Assembly: GCA_029204225.1 (NCBI GenBank)
Contig: CM055111.1
Location: 21,715,805-21,779,804, forward strand
Length of the DNA: 64,000 bases
Origin: Diphasiastrum complanatum
Lineage: Eukaryota; Streptophyta; Lycopodiopsida; Lycopodiales; Lycopodiaceae
Direction of reading: 5' to 3'
Shown: one piece after another, positions 11,108-22,925 of the stretch
Layout: every line of letters starts with the position of its first letter
Position numbering within the stretch: position 1 is the first letter of the stretch
Made by a program: the position numbers and the translations under genes
Notes under the pieces: model-generated
What the model saw: only the letters and a program-made list of their open reading frames with translations
Databases searched by the model: none
What the model was told of the DNA's origin: nothing

Positions 11108-11678
11108 GGACACTATTCTCCTACATTTTCTCTCACTTTCTAGAAGTGGTAATTAACTCAAAAACATTTGAAATAAAATGAATGTTGGAGACATTGAATC
11201 TAGTCCACATTAATTGTAGGGTTTTTGATATGGAGGGAAACCAAGATCATTAATGAGACATGGACCTGATATATATAGCTATATACATGTGGGAAGATAA
11301 GTATTCTCTCTCTCTCTCTCTCTCATTTCATGCTTATACCTTAGTTCTCTTGGGGTCATGCTTATACATGAGTTCTCTTGGGTTCATCTATCCATCGATG
11401 CACTAATTTGGTGATATCTTGAAATCTTGTGTGTAGAATGCATTGTTTAGTTGATATTCGGATCCGCACGTGTGAAATATAGTAGCTTACTATTTTTGTA
11501 TAGACAACAACTTCATCTTATCATAAGTTTGATGTTTGATCAAGTTCTTATTAAGTTTGCATCTCTTTCATTAAGTAGATGTTGATTTTCTACATTGCCA
11601 ATGGTGTAAATTGTGTTGTCTTCCATAAGCAAAGATCAAGAGATTAGGTTGGATTTTAATGATTCATATTTTTTCACA
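11108..11678 (+). repeat. LTR-Q, 5'-truncated
   Basis: Follows SD-2. It contains the tatatatagctatatacatgt box, a 26-bp CT run near 11304, a gcacgtgtgaaat motif near 11466, and ends ttttttcaca at 11678. It lacks the first 150 bp of the family. Confidence 0.7.
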
Positions 11679-12050
11679 GATTAATCAATATCTTTTGAAG
11701 TTGTCCATGAAGTTAGAGCAAAGACTTTAGAGAATTGAGGGTGTAGGAAGGCCTGAAAAGGCTAAAAATTGTTTTTTGAAAGGGTCCTTGGGGGATTTAT
11801 GGCTAGAAATCCACAAGAGGATTATGCATGAAGTCAATCCATCTTTATTTATACTCCTCTTGGCCATCCCAACAAGCTATCAGGCCTGTAAATTGGTGAT
11901 CAGAGGCTTGTGTTCCATCTCTATGAAGTTTATCGCTAAAGCACCCTCCCACAAGTTGAAAAATCTTCATTCTCAGCCCATACTACATCCCTTGACTTGA
12001 GTGAAGGCTTCACGGAAGTCTAATAGACCTTTTAAGACTGTTGGTAATGT
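11679..12050 (+). repeat. Second copy of the 380-bp unit
   Basis: Near-identical to 2444-2815. No recognised product. It forms the sequence between LTR-Q and LTR-S in both halves of the 4-kb direct duplication. Confidence 0.55.
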
Positions 12051-13063
12051 CTCTTTGGGTGCTAGGTTGGTATTTGGTTGATTCCGCATGAAACCTCTCT
12101 TTGAAAGTACGTCCTACTACATATTTTATGTGGCTCTGTTCTCACACGTGTGAAGCTGAGGTCGTAGGTGACATGTCAAGCTTCTCAGTCACTTGGTCTC
12201 TCTTTGTATTGTGATTTATAGGTGCATTGTAGCTCAAGTTATGTCTGTTTGAAATTTTGGCAATTTTGTGAGTAAACTTTTAAAAAAGCGTAAATATTCT
12301 TATTGCATGTTTGTATTTTCCCTAATTTTATGTACTATACTTGTGGAAATTTTTTGCATGGTGATTTTGCTGAAGTTTTTTGTGAAAAATAGCCTATTTT
12401 GGCAAATCTAGCCATGTAGAACTTTGCAAATATTGTGTATAATTGGGTTCCACACATGGAAGGCCAAGATGCCACGTGGAAACCCACTCCTAATGTAGGT
12501 TAGGTCAATTCAAGAGAGTTGGTCATGTCTATTTGGTGGTCATCCCTAACTTATAGGACCTACACCTAAGTCTAAGGTGAAAATTTGACCAACTAGCTAC
12601 CTACCAAACATAAGTCTAGGATCTAGGTTTCATTTTAGGGCAAGAATGGGTGAGTTAAATTCCTTATTACATGCTGGAAATCCACCTAACTTCAAGAAGG
12701 AAGTCGAATTTGCTATGTATTCCAAGCTCCCATAGTGAGAAGATAGAATATTTTTGGAGCTCATTGGCAATCTCAAGCTAGTTCACTATGTACATTGAGT
12801 TTTTGTGATCCAAATGAAACCAAATCAATTTCTACTTGTTTCTCAGGTTGAAGGCCGTACTACAGCCTGTAGTACACATGTGTGAGACCGGATTTCCATG
12901 TTGATCAATGCTTTTGATTGTTAATGCTTGTTGTTTGTCAAATTGCCAATCTAGATCAACTTTTTTGTGTCTATCTTTTTGATATATTGTTAAGCAAGCA
13001 TCCAATCACTCTTGTGGATCTTTTGTAGATCCATTTATGGTCCTAAAGTATAGTACTTTCACA
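12051..13063 (+). repeat. LTR-S (about 1 kb), 5' LTR of the element at 13064
   Basis: It directly precedes a primer binding site and ends tactttcaca. It carries ctcacacgtgtgaag near 12141-12154, a motif shared with the other LTR families. The left boundary is uncertain: 12051 is where homology to the first duplicate stops, and no clear 5' TG could be fixed. No open frame of interest. Confidence 0.5.
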
Positions 13064-13075
13064 TGGTATCAGAGC
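13064..13075 (+). other. Primer binding site TGGTATCAGAGC
   Basis: Immediately follows the LTR-S end and is a perfect match to the tRNA-iMet type site. The following leader (13076-13862) repeats that at 2850-3621, including the 174-bp duplication. Confidence 0.85.
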
Positions 13076-13862
13076 CAAGTACAAGAGGATAAGCCATTTA
13101 TCAAAAGCAAATCCATTTTTAGCAAGTTTTGGTGCTAAAAACTAGTGAGAGGGCAAGCTAGAATTTTGATTTTGGTGAGGAGATTTGATCCCAAAATTCG
13201 TAGGGGTCCAAATCCATACTGTCCACGTGTGGGCACCTCTGAACCTGCATTTAATGCATGGTATTCATTTGATCCACAGAAATTCAATTTGTGAGCTTTT
13301 GATGTAATTTTTGGTGGAAATCTTAAGATAAGCTACCAAGATTGAGTGCCATTGATTAGATTTGACTTAGGGTCATGAGATCTAATTAATCTAGGCTGAA
13401 GTCAGGTCCTCTAAACTTGTTTTACAGGTCTTGAAAGTACATCAAAAAGTGTGAAGGATAGTTAGTCATGTTATTGTCCAAAAATAGCCAAAATTGGCAA
13501 GATTTGATTGTAAGTAGATTTCACATCATCTTATCTTCATTCCAACTTTGTGAGGGAGTGTTAGAACTGATATTATAAGTCCATTTGTTGGATTAGATAT
13601 CTAATTTGAGTGAGACACTACAAGAAAGAGACCTTAGTGAGTTTCTAGAGACAATAAAATCCATTTATTGGCAAGATTTGATTAAAAGTAGTTTTCACTT
13701 CATCTTATTTTTATTCCGGATTTGTGAGGGAGTGATAGAAATGTGATTATAAGTCCATTTGTTGGACTAGAAATCAAATTTGAGTGAAACACTGCAAGTG
13801 TGAGACCTTTGTGAGTTTCAAGTCAATCAGATCTATTTCTTGTTTTAGAAGTCACTAGTAAG

Positions 13863-14860
13863 ATGAGATCTGCTGGAGCATACCTTCTAGAAGCTAGTGA
13901 GAGATTGAATTCTACAAATTATGCTGTTTGGAAGGTTAGGATGGAGTCACTTTTGGTGCTCCAAGACCTTTATGAGTTCTTGATTGAAGATGAAGATGAA
14001 CCTCTAGGTGCACATGAGTTAGCTAGATACAAGAAGAGATCTTGGCTTGCACTTAATTGTGTGAAAATGAATGATTTCTTGAGAGAAGTATCAGCATGAG
14101 TGCTAAAGAGGGTTGGGAGTCTTTAAAATCAATCTATGAATTTAGTAACACTTCGAGGGTTCTAATGCTTAGGAATCAGATTTTGCAAAGCATGAGGAGA
14201 AGTGAGGAGAGTGCACAAGATTATGTACTCAGAAACAAGTCTCTAAATAGGGAGTTGGCTTCCATTGGAGAGAAGATTCATGATGGAGAGCTTGTACAAA
14301 TTGTCCTGAATGGTCTAGGAGATGACTCTGCAAATTTGGTCCAAAGTTTTGCCTTCCAAGACACTTTGCCAACTATAGAAAAACTTCATAGTTTATTAGT
14401 GGCTGAAGAGTGTAGGATTCTCCATGTAAAATCTAGGATGAGTTCCTTGTCTTTCCAGGATGGTGATGAGAAAGCCAATTTCTCATTCAAGGGCAAAAAG
14501 AAGAACAATGGAAAGAAGAAGCATCCAAAGGAGGCTAAAGAAGAGGATGATGCATCAAGCTCAAAGGACAAGTCAAAACAAAAATGCTTCTTTTGTGGAA
14601 AGAAGGGGGATTATGCATCCGAATGCTACAAGGGGCTAAGAGCAAAAGAGGAGGAGGACAAACAAGGGAACCTTGCATATGAAGAGGATGGAGATGAGGA
14701 GATCTCATCTTTGATGGCATCTATATCCACTCCAACAAGCAAAAGCAACTCAGAAGACACTTGGTGGATTGATAGTGGGGCTAGCTCCCACATGACTTTC
14801 CAAAAGGACACATTCTTAACCTTACTCAACAATGTAACATTTAGAAGAAAAGGAGTATAA
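13863..14860 (+). pseudogene. Copia gag-protease (copy 2), split by a shared frameshift
   Basis: ATG at 13863 gives 78 residues ending REVSA and a stop; the second part begins at an ATG overlapping that stop (ATGA, 14096-14099) in the -1 frame and runs 254 residues. Together they show an N-terminal gag (LEASERLNSTNYAVWKVRM), UBN2 region, a basic linker, a zinc knuckle CFFCGKKGDYASEC (the usual His is Asp) and the protease active site DSGASSHMT. After 14855 homology is lost. In the intact element the gag frame is continuous here (KCTSSSEAWEALK), so one base has been lost. The same lesion exists at 3855-3858. A CX2CX4HX4C knuckle with Asp for His should not bind zinc normally. Confidence 0.8.
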
Positions 14861-14882
14861 CATAAGTCAACCAACCCCATAT

Positions 14883-14947
14883 CCTAAATATTAAAACCCT
14901 TGCTCTATAAACCTAAACCCTTTACCCTACAACCCTTATCTTAGGGC
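14883..14947 (-). repeat. Degenerate telomere-like patch
   Basis: Contains ccctaaa-type heptamer variants (cctaaat, acctaaaccctttaccct, caaccctta) and, at the right end, cttaggg. It lies exactly where the truncated gag-protease stops and before a third copia lineage begins. About 190 bp after it (14948-15137) hold nothing recognisable. Confidence 0.45.
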
Positions 14948-15137
14948 GCAATTAATGATTGGAATATTGATGACCCACCTCCATTGAGGATTCAATTTGC
15001 AAAAGACTATTCGTTTGGAGTAGACGAGGTAGGACCTTCAATAGGAATAGACAACTTGAGAACTGGAAAGTTCAATAACTCGGAGAGTTTCATAGTTTGG
15101 CTATATGAGCTTTGCTCTCACCTTTGAGGTCGATAAA

Positions 15138-16900
15138 CTAATCTTCGACGAAGATGACATCTTGACTAGTGAATATCTTCGACTCGATAGGATCATACAG
15201 CTTATAAGCATTTTTTGAAGTAGTGTAGCTGATGAAAATAGATTCTATACTCTGGAACTCGAGCTTCTTTGTGAGATCATGCAGAATTTGCGCATAAGCG
15301 ATACATCCAAGAACTCGTAAGTTTGATAATGATGGTTTGGAGCCTATCCAAACTTCATATGGCATTTTGTCTGAGAGACCTTTAGTAGGACATTTGTTCT
15401 GAATATAAGCTGCAGTGAAAAACAGCTTCAGCCCAGAAGGACTATGGCAATGTCGCATGCGCAAGCATACACTTGGCCTATTTGACTAAGGTTCTATTCT
15501 TTCTCTCAACAAGTCCATTTTATTGAGGTGAATAGGAGGTAATGTATTGTTGCCCAATGTCGTTGTTAAGGCAATACTCTATGAGTTCGGGTAGAGATAT
15601 ATTCACCTCCGTTGTCGGACCTCATTGCTTTAATTCTTTTACCAATTTCATTTTTTACACGCTCTTTGAATTGTTGAGAGATTTTGAAAGCCTCCAATTT
15701 ATGCTTCATGAAATAAACAACTGTTCTTCTAGAATATTCGTCAATGAAGGTAATCAAATACTTTGCATCACGCAATGGTGGAATTGCATTGGACCACATA
15801 TATATGAATGAACAACGTCTAATAGATCTTTTGTTGCATGCCTATGACTCGACCTAAAGGGAATCCTAGTCTACTTTCCAAGGATGCAGCTATGACACAC
15901 AGGGTGGTTGACTTTGTCGGTTGGATAGTCGAGATCAAGTGCCAGGGATTGTCTGGACATGTTCAATACAGATGTATGATTCAAGTTTCCTAATCTTTGA
16001 TGCCATAGTAATGCTTTATTGACAAGAACAGAGGTTTTCAAGACTTGACCAGTATCAGAATAACAATGTGCCAATCTATATAAGTATCCATGCCTCTTGC
16101 CGAGTGCAAGGACCTTATTTCTTCTATTGATGACTCAAACTCTACCCTATGAGCTAAATTAGTGATTCTACTTACTGATAATAGGGTTTTAGAGAGTTTA
16201 GGAACATACAAAGCTTTGGATAGTAGTTTGAATTGATCATGCTAGAATTTCAATCTTATAGTGCCTTCACCTTCGATAGTGTGTGTGCTATTGTCACCAA
16301 GATAAACATACTTCTTTTACTGTAAGGCGTATAGGACTGAACATGCTCCAGAATCCAGAAACCAAGAAATACCCAATAGGGACTTTTGGTCTTTGACCAT
16401 AAATGTTCCTTTGTCTATGTCGAGTTCAGGAGATGCGGTGACTGCATTCGCCTGTTGATCTGGTTGCTTGTTGGCATTCTTTGCTTTCAGAACCTTGCAA
16501 TCCGAGATTTCATGATTAGTGCACTTGCATACTTACAGAACATCTTCTTCTTCAACTGTGGATTTGATAATTGTCTTGCCTTTGCATTGGTTGCCAATTT
16601 GATGTGGACTGCTTAGAGCTTTTCTGCTTCTATCATTTTGAGCCTTTGTTGACATATAGAGCGTGAGATGATGAAGTCGATGAAGTGTCTTGAATTCTTC
16701 AATTGTATTCTTGCAGCAACATAGTGATAACTCTAGTAAGAGTTATATCTGAGTGTGCCGATATGATCATCACCCAGTTCTCATATGTAGAGGGCCAGCT
16801 TGAAAGCAATTGTGTCTTGATCATCGATGATCGATCTGACAAGCCGGGGTGGTCAGTTGTTCGAGCTTCGAGCTTCGAGCTTTTGAGCTTCACATGCCAG
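15138..16900 (-). pseudogene. Third copia lineage: gag to integrase fragment
   Basis: Read leftwards: gag UBN2 piece (QLLSSWPSTYENWV, ITMLLQEYN, 16893-16699), zinc knuckle CKYCKCTNHEISDC near 16515-16560, protease site LDSGACSVLY near 16340, pre-integrase HHCC region (WHQRLGNLNHTS with CHSC, 16074-15871), integrase core (ITFIDEYSRRTVVYF and MRSDNGGEYIS, 15799-15566) and integrase C-terminal part (FTAAYIQNKCPTKGL, SQDVIFVED, 15464-15138). Frames are repeatedly broken. RT and RNase H are absent. Sequence is clearly different from lineage A (27416) and lineage B (21927). Confidence 0.8.
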
Positions 16901-17324
16901 GCCCATGGAATTTAAGCCAGGAGGCATTACAAACGAAACTCTAATATTTGGTCCTTTTGCTACAAAATAGTCTTTTGAGGCTATGAGAACCAACACTCGG
17001 CCTACACAACCGAGACCTTGATGGATCTTGATTGCCACTGAACTCGTGCACTGTGATGCACTAATCAATGTGACTGCCAATTTTTTCTTCCTCAACATGT
17101 TCAAAAAACCATCACGAAGAGCTTCATCCAAGCTGTGGACAAATGGAAAATTATATTTGGGATCGAATTTAACCAGCCACAAATAAAAATGTAGAAGATT
17201 TTAAGCACAATATCAACAATTCATTCAATTCAATAGATAAACAGCAAACCCAAATGGGGCAAGCAATAATATCTAAAGTTGAGGCTGTAGATAAGAGCTC
17301 GAAACTGTGCGAACAAAAGTGAGA
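16901..17324. other. Stretch without recognised content
   Basis: A 109-codon minus frame (17182-16853) runs into the gag piece above but resembles no family I know. The rest is AT-rich. Confidence 0.3.
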
Positions 17325-18709
17325 TGTTTCACATAAACTTTATGCAATCTGATCCTTATTTGTCTTGCCAACGAGCCACTCCACCTACATAGATCACATA
17401 AATACATCGAGTTACTATACCTGTGTAAGAATGGTCGTTTCCAAAAATAATAAATAAAAAATCATTGGCAAGGTGCACATTAAGAGAGCTTTGTACAGTA
17501 TATGAAATTTTTCATGGCATTTGGCAAATCACATTTGCAATTTCATTCTTCATATTTCATTATCGTTTGGGAGAAAGGCGAATCTCCTAGTTTATAAATT
17601 TGAGAGAAAAATTGCCGCCTCTTCTTTTGCCATTTTATAATCGATAAAAAAGATGGCTCTCTAACAACTGACTTTTCCTAACAATTGCTAACAATATCAA
17701 AAGATGTCAAATGTTGTACAAAGCTCGCTCAATGTTATCTCAACCAATGCCTTTTTATTTTATATTTTTTAAAACAATCATTTTCAGGCCAAAGTTTGAC
17801 ATTAGATTAATAGTGGAGTCAGCAAGGATTCCATATCCTATCATAGCTATCCAAATCTATCGCAACTAACTTTTTCAAGACTTGGTAACAAAACTGAAAG
17901 ATACCAAATATTGTATCGATGTTTTTAGAACCAATTTTTTTTTCTTTATTTCTTTGAAAACAAACACTTTCTAATTAAAGATTGATTTTAGATCCATATT
18001 TGAGATGTCCTGTTGATATGGTTCTTAATTTGCGTGACTCAATTTTCAAAATTCACCTCCTTAAATAGCATACAAAGATGCGAATGCATGTCAGTTGTAT
18101 AGTTCATGCATTGAAAAGCAATCATCAACTTTGCACAAAATGGCCTTAACTATTTGCATGTTCACCTTTATATACTCAATCACAATGACAAAGAGCTACC
18201 TGAAATGGAATTCTCATAAAAAAATGAAAACAAGTCCAGAAAGACCTAAAAAAAACAAACAATAGGATGTACCTAAATAGTTGGGTTTTTTTTCCTGGTC
18301 CATCTTTACCTGCCTATCTTGTTTTTTAACTATCTATAATCACTCAATTGTAAAAATTCACGTGCTTCAATAGCTCGTAGAGATACAAACTAAAATCATG
18401 TGTACAATTAGCCAATTCAAATGTCATATAGCATCATAGATTTGAGAGACCCGTAGATCTCCCACTTTATAATCTTCATAAGAAAATCATCGCCTCTCGT
18501 TTGACCATATCGTAGTTGATTAGAAAATCAGCACTTTAGCTGCTAACTTTTTCTAGCAAATGCTTATAGTACTGAAAAATGCGATGTTATAGAAACGACC
18601 ATTCTTACACAGGTATAGTAACTCGATGTATTTATGTGACCTATGTAGGTGGAGTGGCTCGTTGGCAAGACAAATAAGGATGAGATTGCATAAAGTATAT
18701 GTGAAACAT
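17325..18709. mobile_element. Segment bounded by 117-bp inverted repeats (fold-back element, copy 1)
   Basis: Left repeat 17325-17441 (tgtttcacataaactttatg to gtcgtttc) and right repeat 18592-18709 (gaaacgaccattcttacac to gtgaaaca) are near-perfect reverse complements. The 1.15-kb interior holds no protein. It contains degenerate internal repeats, each with an aactaacttttt..acaa..atgttgta-like stretch. A related copy at 35605-36868 has the interior in the opposite orientation relative to the same right repeat. No transposase or target-site duplication was found. Confidence 0.65.
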
Positions 18710-19249
18710 GAAAAACAAATTTGCAAGCCATCACTTGATAACCTATGGGATTGCTTTGCAGGCAACCAGTATTATCTCCTATGAGTGTTTATTCTTATCC
18801 CTTTTTTTGTTTTCATTAAAGCAGTGTGTTCAGTAATTACTATGGAAACATGTGATTTCATGCCAAACAATCTTACAATACAAGAAGCTATAAAATCTTT
18901 TGCAAGTATTTAATTTCAAGCCAAACAATAGTAAAGTACAAGAAGACAGCTTGTGAAAAACATGTTATCAAAAAACATCAAATGACCTTTAAAAACACGC
19001 GTGAATTTTTGTTTCCTGCTGAAATTGCTAGATCATGAAAGGAAAAGGCCACATAAAAAGTTGCTATAGAATTCTCGTTCAATGATTTGCTGCCTTACAA
19101 TTCTGTTTTTCACCATGAAGTGGAATCAATACAACTAGTTTATCAGAATCTTTCACAAATTTGCTGTTTAAACACACAGGTGTATTTCCCTCCTTAAAAC
19201 CAATACCTTCAAAACACAAAAAACAACACAATCATTCAAGTTGTCACCA
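18710..19249. repeat. Shared flank of composite blocks 2 and 3
   Basis: Nearly identical to 36869-37401. No protein, RNA or LTR recognised. Confidence 0.5.
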
Positions 19250-19634
19250 ATATAAAGAGAGAAGAGATAGAAGAAGATGATATGATAGAAAAAGAAAGTT
19301 CTCCAAACATCAAGAAAAAAATTGATTGCTTTCTCCACACTCGTACAACTATATATTGCAGAAAATATGTCATTTGGCCACTTGCCAATTATTAGTAGTA
19401 CTTTCCAAGTACTTACCAGAAACCTAGTTAATCAAGTGACTAGTTTCAATGTATCTAGTTACAAAAAGTCATTTGGTCCAAATCCGAGCTTGACTTATCA
19501 AATAATTTTCAAAAATAGCAACATTACTATTTTTAAGAATTATTTACGTTAAAAAATGTTCGTCTAAGTTTACTTCTACCTTTGCCCTCCAAGTTGCCAA
19601 ATTAAACCAACTAAACTAGTTGACATTTTTCACA
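19250..19634 (-). repeat. LTR-V, 3' LTR fragment of SD-5
   Basis: Reading leftwards it begins TGTGAAAAATGTCAACTAG at 19634, right after a polypurine tract (gttgaagagggag), and carries an aatatatag box near 19350. It is cut short at 19250. Same unit at 38484-38874. Confidence 0.6.
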
Positions 19635-20183
19635 CTCCCTCTTCAACTAGTTTTACCACACAACTTTTCAAGAATGATCTCCATTCTAAGAAAAGACCTC
19701 CTCTCAATGCTTTCATTAGTCTAAATGTCATTTGAATGAACATCCACTTCATGAAGACAACCATCCATTTGCATACCATCATCTACACAAGAAGATGTGC
19801 CAAAATATGTGAAAAAATAAAATTTGTACCTTCCACAACTTGCATACCCTTTTCATCATATGTAAGCCTTGATGGCTTTGTCATTTGCCTTGAGGATATT
19901 GACTTGAATTGGCATCTCAAAAACCACCATCCAAAAAACCATCTTCATCACCATAAAAAATATTAGATTCATCAGCATCAACAACATCAAGCTTATCCCC
20001 ATTTTTCTCTTCAAAGATAACATTCATAGAAATGTGAACTTTCTTTGAATTAGGAATGTAAAATCTATAAGCTTTTCTTACTTCACTATAGCCAAAAAAA
20101 ATTCCCTTAAAGGATTGAGTTGACATAGCAAGTACTACCAAATGCTTGATGCTTGTCTTCTTATCAAAAAGTGTTACATCCAT
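19635..20183 (-). pseudogene. Integrase C-terminus with internally deleted swap domain SD-5
   Basis: Read leftwards from 20183: integrase end (STQSFKGIFFGYSEVRKAY, VIFEEKNGDKLDVV), linker, then the junction signature as frameshifted SSCVDDGMQMDGCLHE, a 31-bp LTR-like fragment (tcattagtctaaatgtc), the tail ERRSFLRMEIILE and the terminal KLVEEGV before the polypurine tract. Most of the swap domain is missing; the longer version is at 38875-39734. Part of composite block 2. Confidence 0.65.
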
Positions 20184-20189
20184 GTCCTA

Positions 20190-20600
20190 TATATAGGATT
20201 TGGTATAATCCTAGACTTGGATACATGGTACTCTAGCACTTGATATTATTGGTTATGCCACATTATTATGGAAGAGGCTAGTAATGTAATTAATAACCTT
20301 GTGAGGGCTTAAACACAATTATTGTAGCTAGTATATGGTTTAGGATTGCTAATGCATGTGTAGAATATCAAAAAAAATGGAAAGCACTTTTAGGGAGTTT
20401 TAGATTTGCATGGGCACATGAATAGGGAGGCTTGGGCTTATATAAGGCTTGTAGAAACTCGCCCAATTCCATTTTCAATTTTGGTGCTTTCATTGCCAGT
20501 TTCTCTCTCTCTCTCCGACACTTGTCTCCTTTTGCAAGTTTTTTCACAACTCTGGTTACATACTGCTATAAAACACCCAATAGACCTCCTTAGCGGATTA
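20190..20600 (+). repeat. Repeated unit upstream of LTR-Q (block 2 copy)
   Basis: Counterpart of 9822-10224 and 39787-40259, with tatatataggatttgg, cttatataagg and a 14-bp CT run near 20504. Non-coding. Confidence 0.5.
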
Positions 20601-20905
20601 TGTGAGAAACTGTCAACTAGTTTTCTATTTTGGTCATATTTGTTTATTTGGCAATTGAGGCCAATTTACATATTAGACTTAGAGATAGTCATTTCAAAGT
20701 TATTTTAGTTCAAATGTTTTTGAATTATCACATATAGAAAAGTGAGAAAAAATGTAGGAGCTCAAGTTTTGTAGATTCAAATTTGAATGTCGGAGACATT
20801 GAATCTAGTCCACATTAATTGTAGGGTCTTTGATATGGAGGAAAACCAAGATCATTAATGAGGCATGGACCTGTTATATATAGCTATACACATGTGGGAA
20901 GAGAA

Positions 20906-20950
<45 letters not shown>

Positions 20951-21036
20951 TCATTTCATGCTTATACATGAGTTCTCTTGGGTTCATCTATCCATTGGTG
21001 CACTATTTTGGTGATATCTTGAAATCGTGTGTGTAG
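20601..21036 (+). repeat. LTR-Q 5' portion
   Basis: Starts TGTGAGAAACTGTCAACTAG, has tatatatagctata near 20876, a CT run at 20910-20947, and stops at tgtgtagaata where LTR-P begins on the other strand. Confidence 0.65.
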
Positions 21037-21650
21037 AATATGTCAAGGATTCCAGATCATTCAAGATACAATCCATGTCCCTGATCTTAGGTTACAATAA
21101 ACCAACAATCCTGCCAATGTAGAAAAATCAACATCTACATACAAAATGAGATGCAAAGTCTAAGAGATACTGATCAAACATGAATCAAAATATAAAATAT
21201 AATTTTTGCTCGTACAATGACAGTACCCTACTGTAATTATAGTACCCTATTTTATTTAACATGTGTGAAACCGAAAATAGCAATAAATGATCATTCTACA
21301 CATAGAATTGCAAGATAACATGAGAGTGCACCAATGAGTAGTAGAACCCAAAGACGACCATGTATAATAATGAAATGAGAGAGAGAAGAGAGAATATGTG
21401 TCTCTCCATGAGTTACATCCTTTATAGAGTGTCCAAACCCTATTTGGCCACTTGGCTTTCCCTCCAAAATGTAAACCCTACTATTTTTGGGACTAGATTC
21501 AATGTACCCAAAGTTCAAATTTGAATCTCTCCCAAACTTGACTACCAACTTTCCCACACTTTCAAAAAGTGTTTATTGAATGTATTTTAAACTAATATAA
21601 CTTCAAAAAGTTTAATCTCGAAGTCTAAAATGAGTTTTGGCCTCATATTA
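21037..21650 (-). repeat. LTR-P, inverted against LTR-Q
   Basis: Reverse orientation copy of the 47268 LTR type. Its terminal bases (tgtcaaggattccagatc on plus) touch LTR-Q directly and its 5' end is cut at the LTR-R junction. No primer site lies between P and Q, so this is not an ordinary element end. Confidence 0.6.
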
Positions 21651-21926
21651 GTTAAGAAAACACAATTGAAAACACCCAACCAGATCAATCACCACAGCAC
21701 AATGTCCAGTGCAACAAGAACACAGAATTGCTCTTCAAACTGTATATTCCACTCTCTTCGTAAGTACAAACACTCAAAAAAACACTCAAAGGGCTCGTAA
21801 AAGCAAGATGGCTTGATAACTCTAGAACTAAGAAAGCATTGTATAAGTTGATCATTGCTATTTTAACTCTCTCCCTCAATGATCAACGTCACTTCTTATT
21901 TTAGAGTATACTCTATTCATGGAACA
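21651..21926 (-). repeat. LTR-R, 3' LTR of lineage-B copia fragment
   Basis: Begins TGTTCCATGAATAGAG at 21926 after a polypurine tract (atcatggaggta) and runs about 275 bp before LTR-P interrupts it. Confidence 0.6.
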
Positions 21927-22620
21927 TACCTCCATGATAGCATTACATGTAAAGGCTTTTTACATGACCTGGCCTAAGCCAAGTTTGGCTCTAAAAGTTT
22001 CACACTTTTCTTTACTTAAAGCTTTTGTAATTATATCAGCAACTTGTAACAACGTAGAACAATGTTCAATACTTATGTCTTCAGATTGTAATTTTTCATG
22101 CACAAAGTGATATTTTACTTCAATATGTTTTGTCCTTGCGTGAAAGATTGGATTTTTAGCCAATTGTATTCCACTTTGACTGTCACAGAAAATAACAGTG
22201 GGATTTACTTGTCTCATGCCAATCTGACATAACAACTTACCTAGCCAAATAGCTTCCTGGGTAGCAGAACTCAACGCTTTATATTCGGCTTTTGTGGAAG
22301 AAAGAGAAATATTATCTTGCTTCTTGCTAGACCATGAAAAACAACTGCTACCAAAATTGAAGGTAGAACCTGTTGTTGACTTTCTATCATCTATACTTCA
22401 TGCCCAATCAGCGTCAACATAACCTTGCAACTTAGGTAAAACAATTTGTCTTTTGTAGATTAGACCAAGGTTCGGTGTACCTTTCACATACCTTAAAATC
22501 CTTTTTGCAGCTTGCCAATGGTCCATAGTGGGTGATGACATGAATTGGCTAATCAAACTTACAGCATAGCAGATATGAGGACATGTAGTCGTAAGATATA
22601 TCAAACTTCCAAATAGGAAA
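21927..22620 (-). pseudogene. Lineage-B copia: RT end and RNase H
   Basis: Read leftwards: RT C-terminal part (MIYLTTTCPHICYAV, RILRYVKGTPNLGLIY), RNase H with GYVDADWA, STTGSTFNFG, SLSSTKAEYKAL, IFCDSQSGIQLAKNP, HIEVKYHFVHE and the tail ADIITKALSKE..KLGLGQVM followed by stop and polypurine tract. One stop and a frameshift near 22395. The catalytic Asp/Glu pattern of copia RNase H is otherwise readable. Differs from lineage A in tail and LTR. Confidence 0.8.
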
Positions 22621-22624
22621 ATAT

Positions 22625-22925
22625 ATTCAAATCACTAATCTTAAGATCCATTTGGATCTGAGATATCAGACAAAACAACAAAAATCGATCAAATCTGCCA
22701 GATTTTGGTCAAAAGGAGGCAAAAATCGTCATCAGAGCTCATAACTTTTGCCCTATTTCAAGAAACCTTCGTTGAGTTTCAGACACCTTCATTTTTTATC
22801 ACTAAACCTTCAGTTTGAAGGGTGAAGATTATTTCCCAGCAGATTTCTAGAAACATCAGAAAAACCGTCGAAAAACATCGAAAAATCATCAGAACCCTAA
22901 AAATACAGAAAAAGAATCTTTGTCC
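22625..22925 (-). repeat. Inverted repeat, left arm, around the Retrotrans_gag module
   Basis: Reverse complement resembles 24350-24645 (shared gttgttttctctgatttctc, ccaaatggatcttaag, and tttctgatggtttt-like pieces). Imperfect, about 300 bp. The two arms flank the gag sequence between them. Confidence 0.45.

Noticed and set aside
16853-17182. 109-codon minus frame next to the third copia lineage
   Set aside because: Overlaps the gag piece in another frame and resembles no family; treated as chance.
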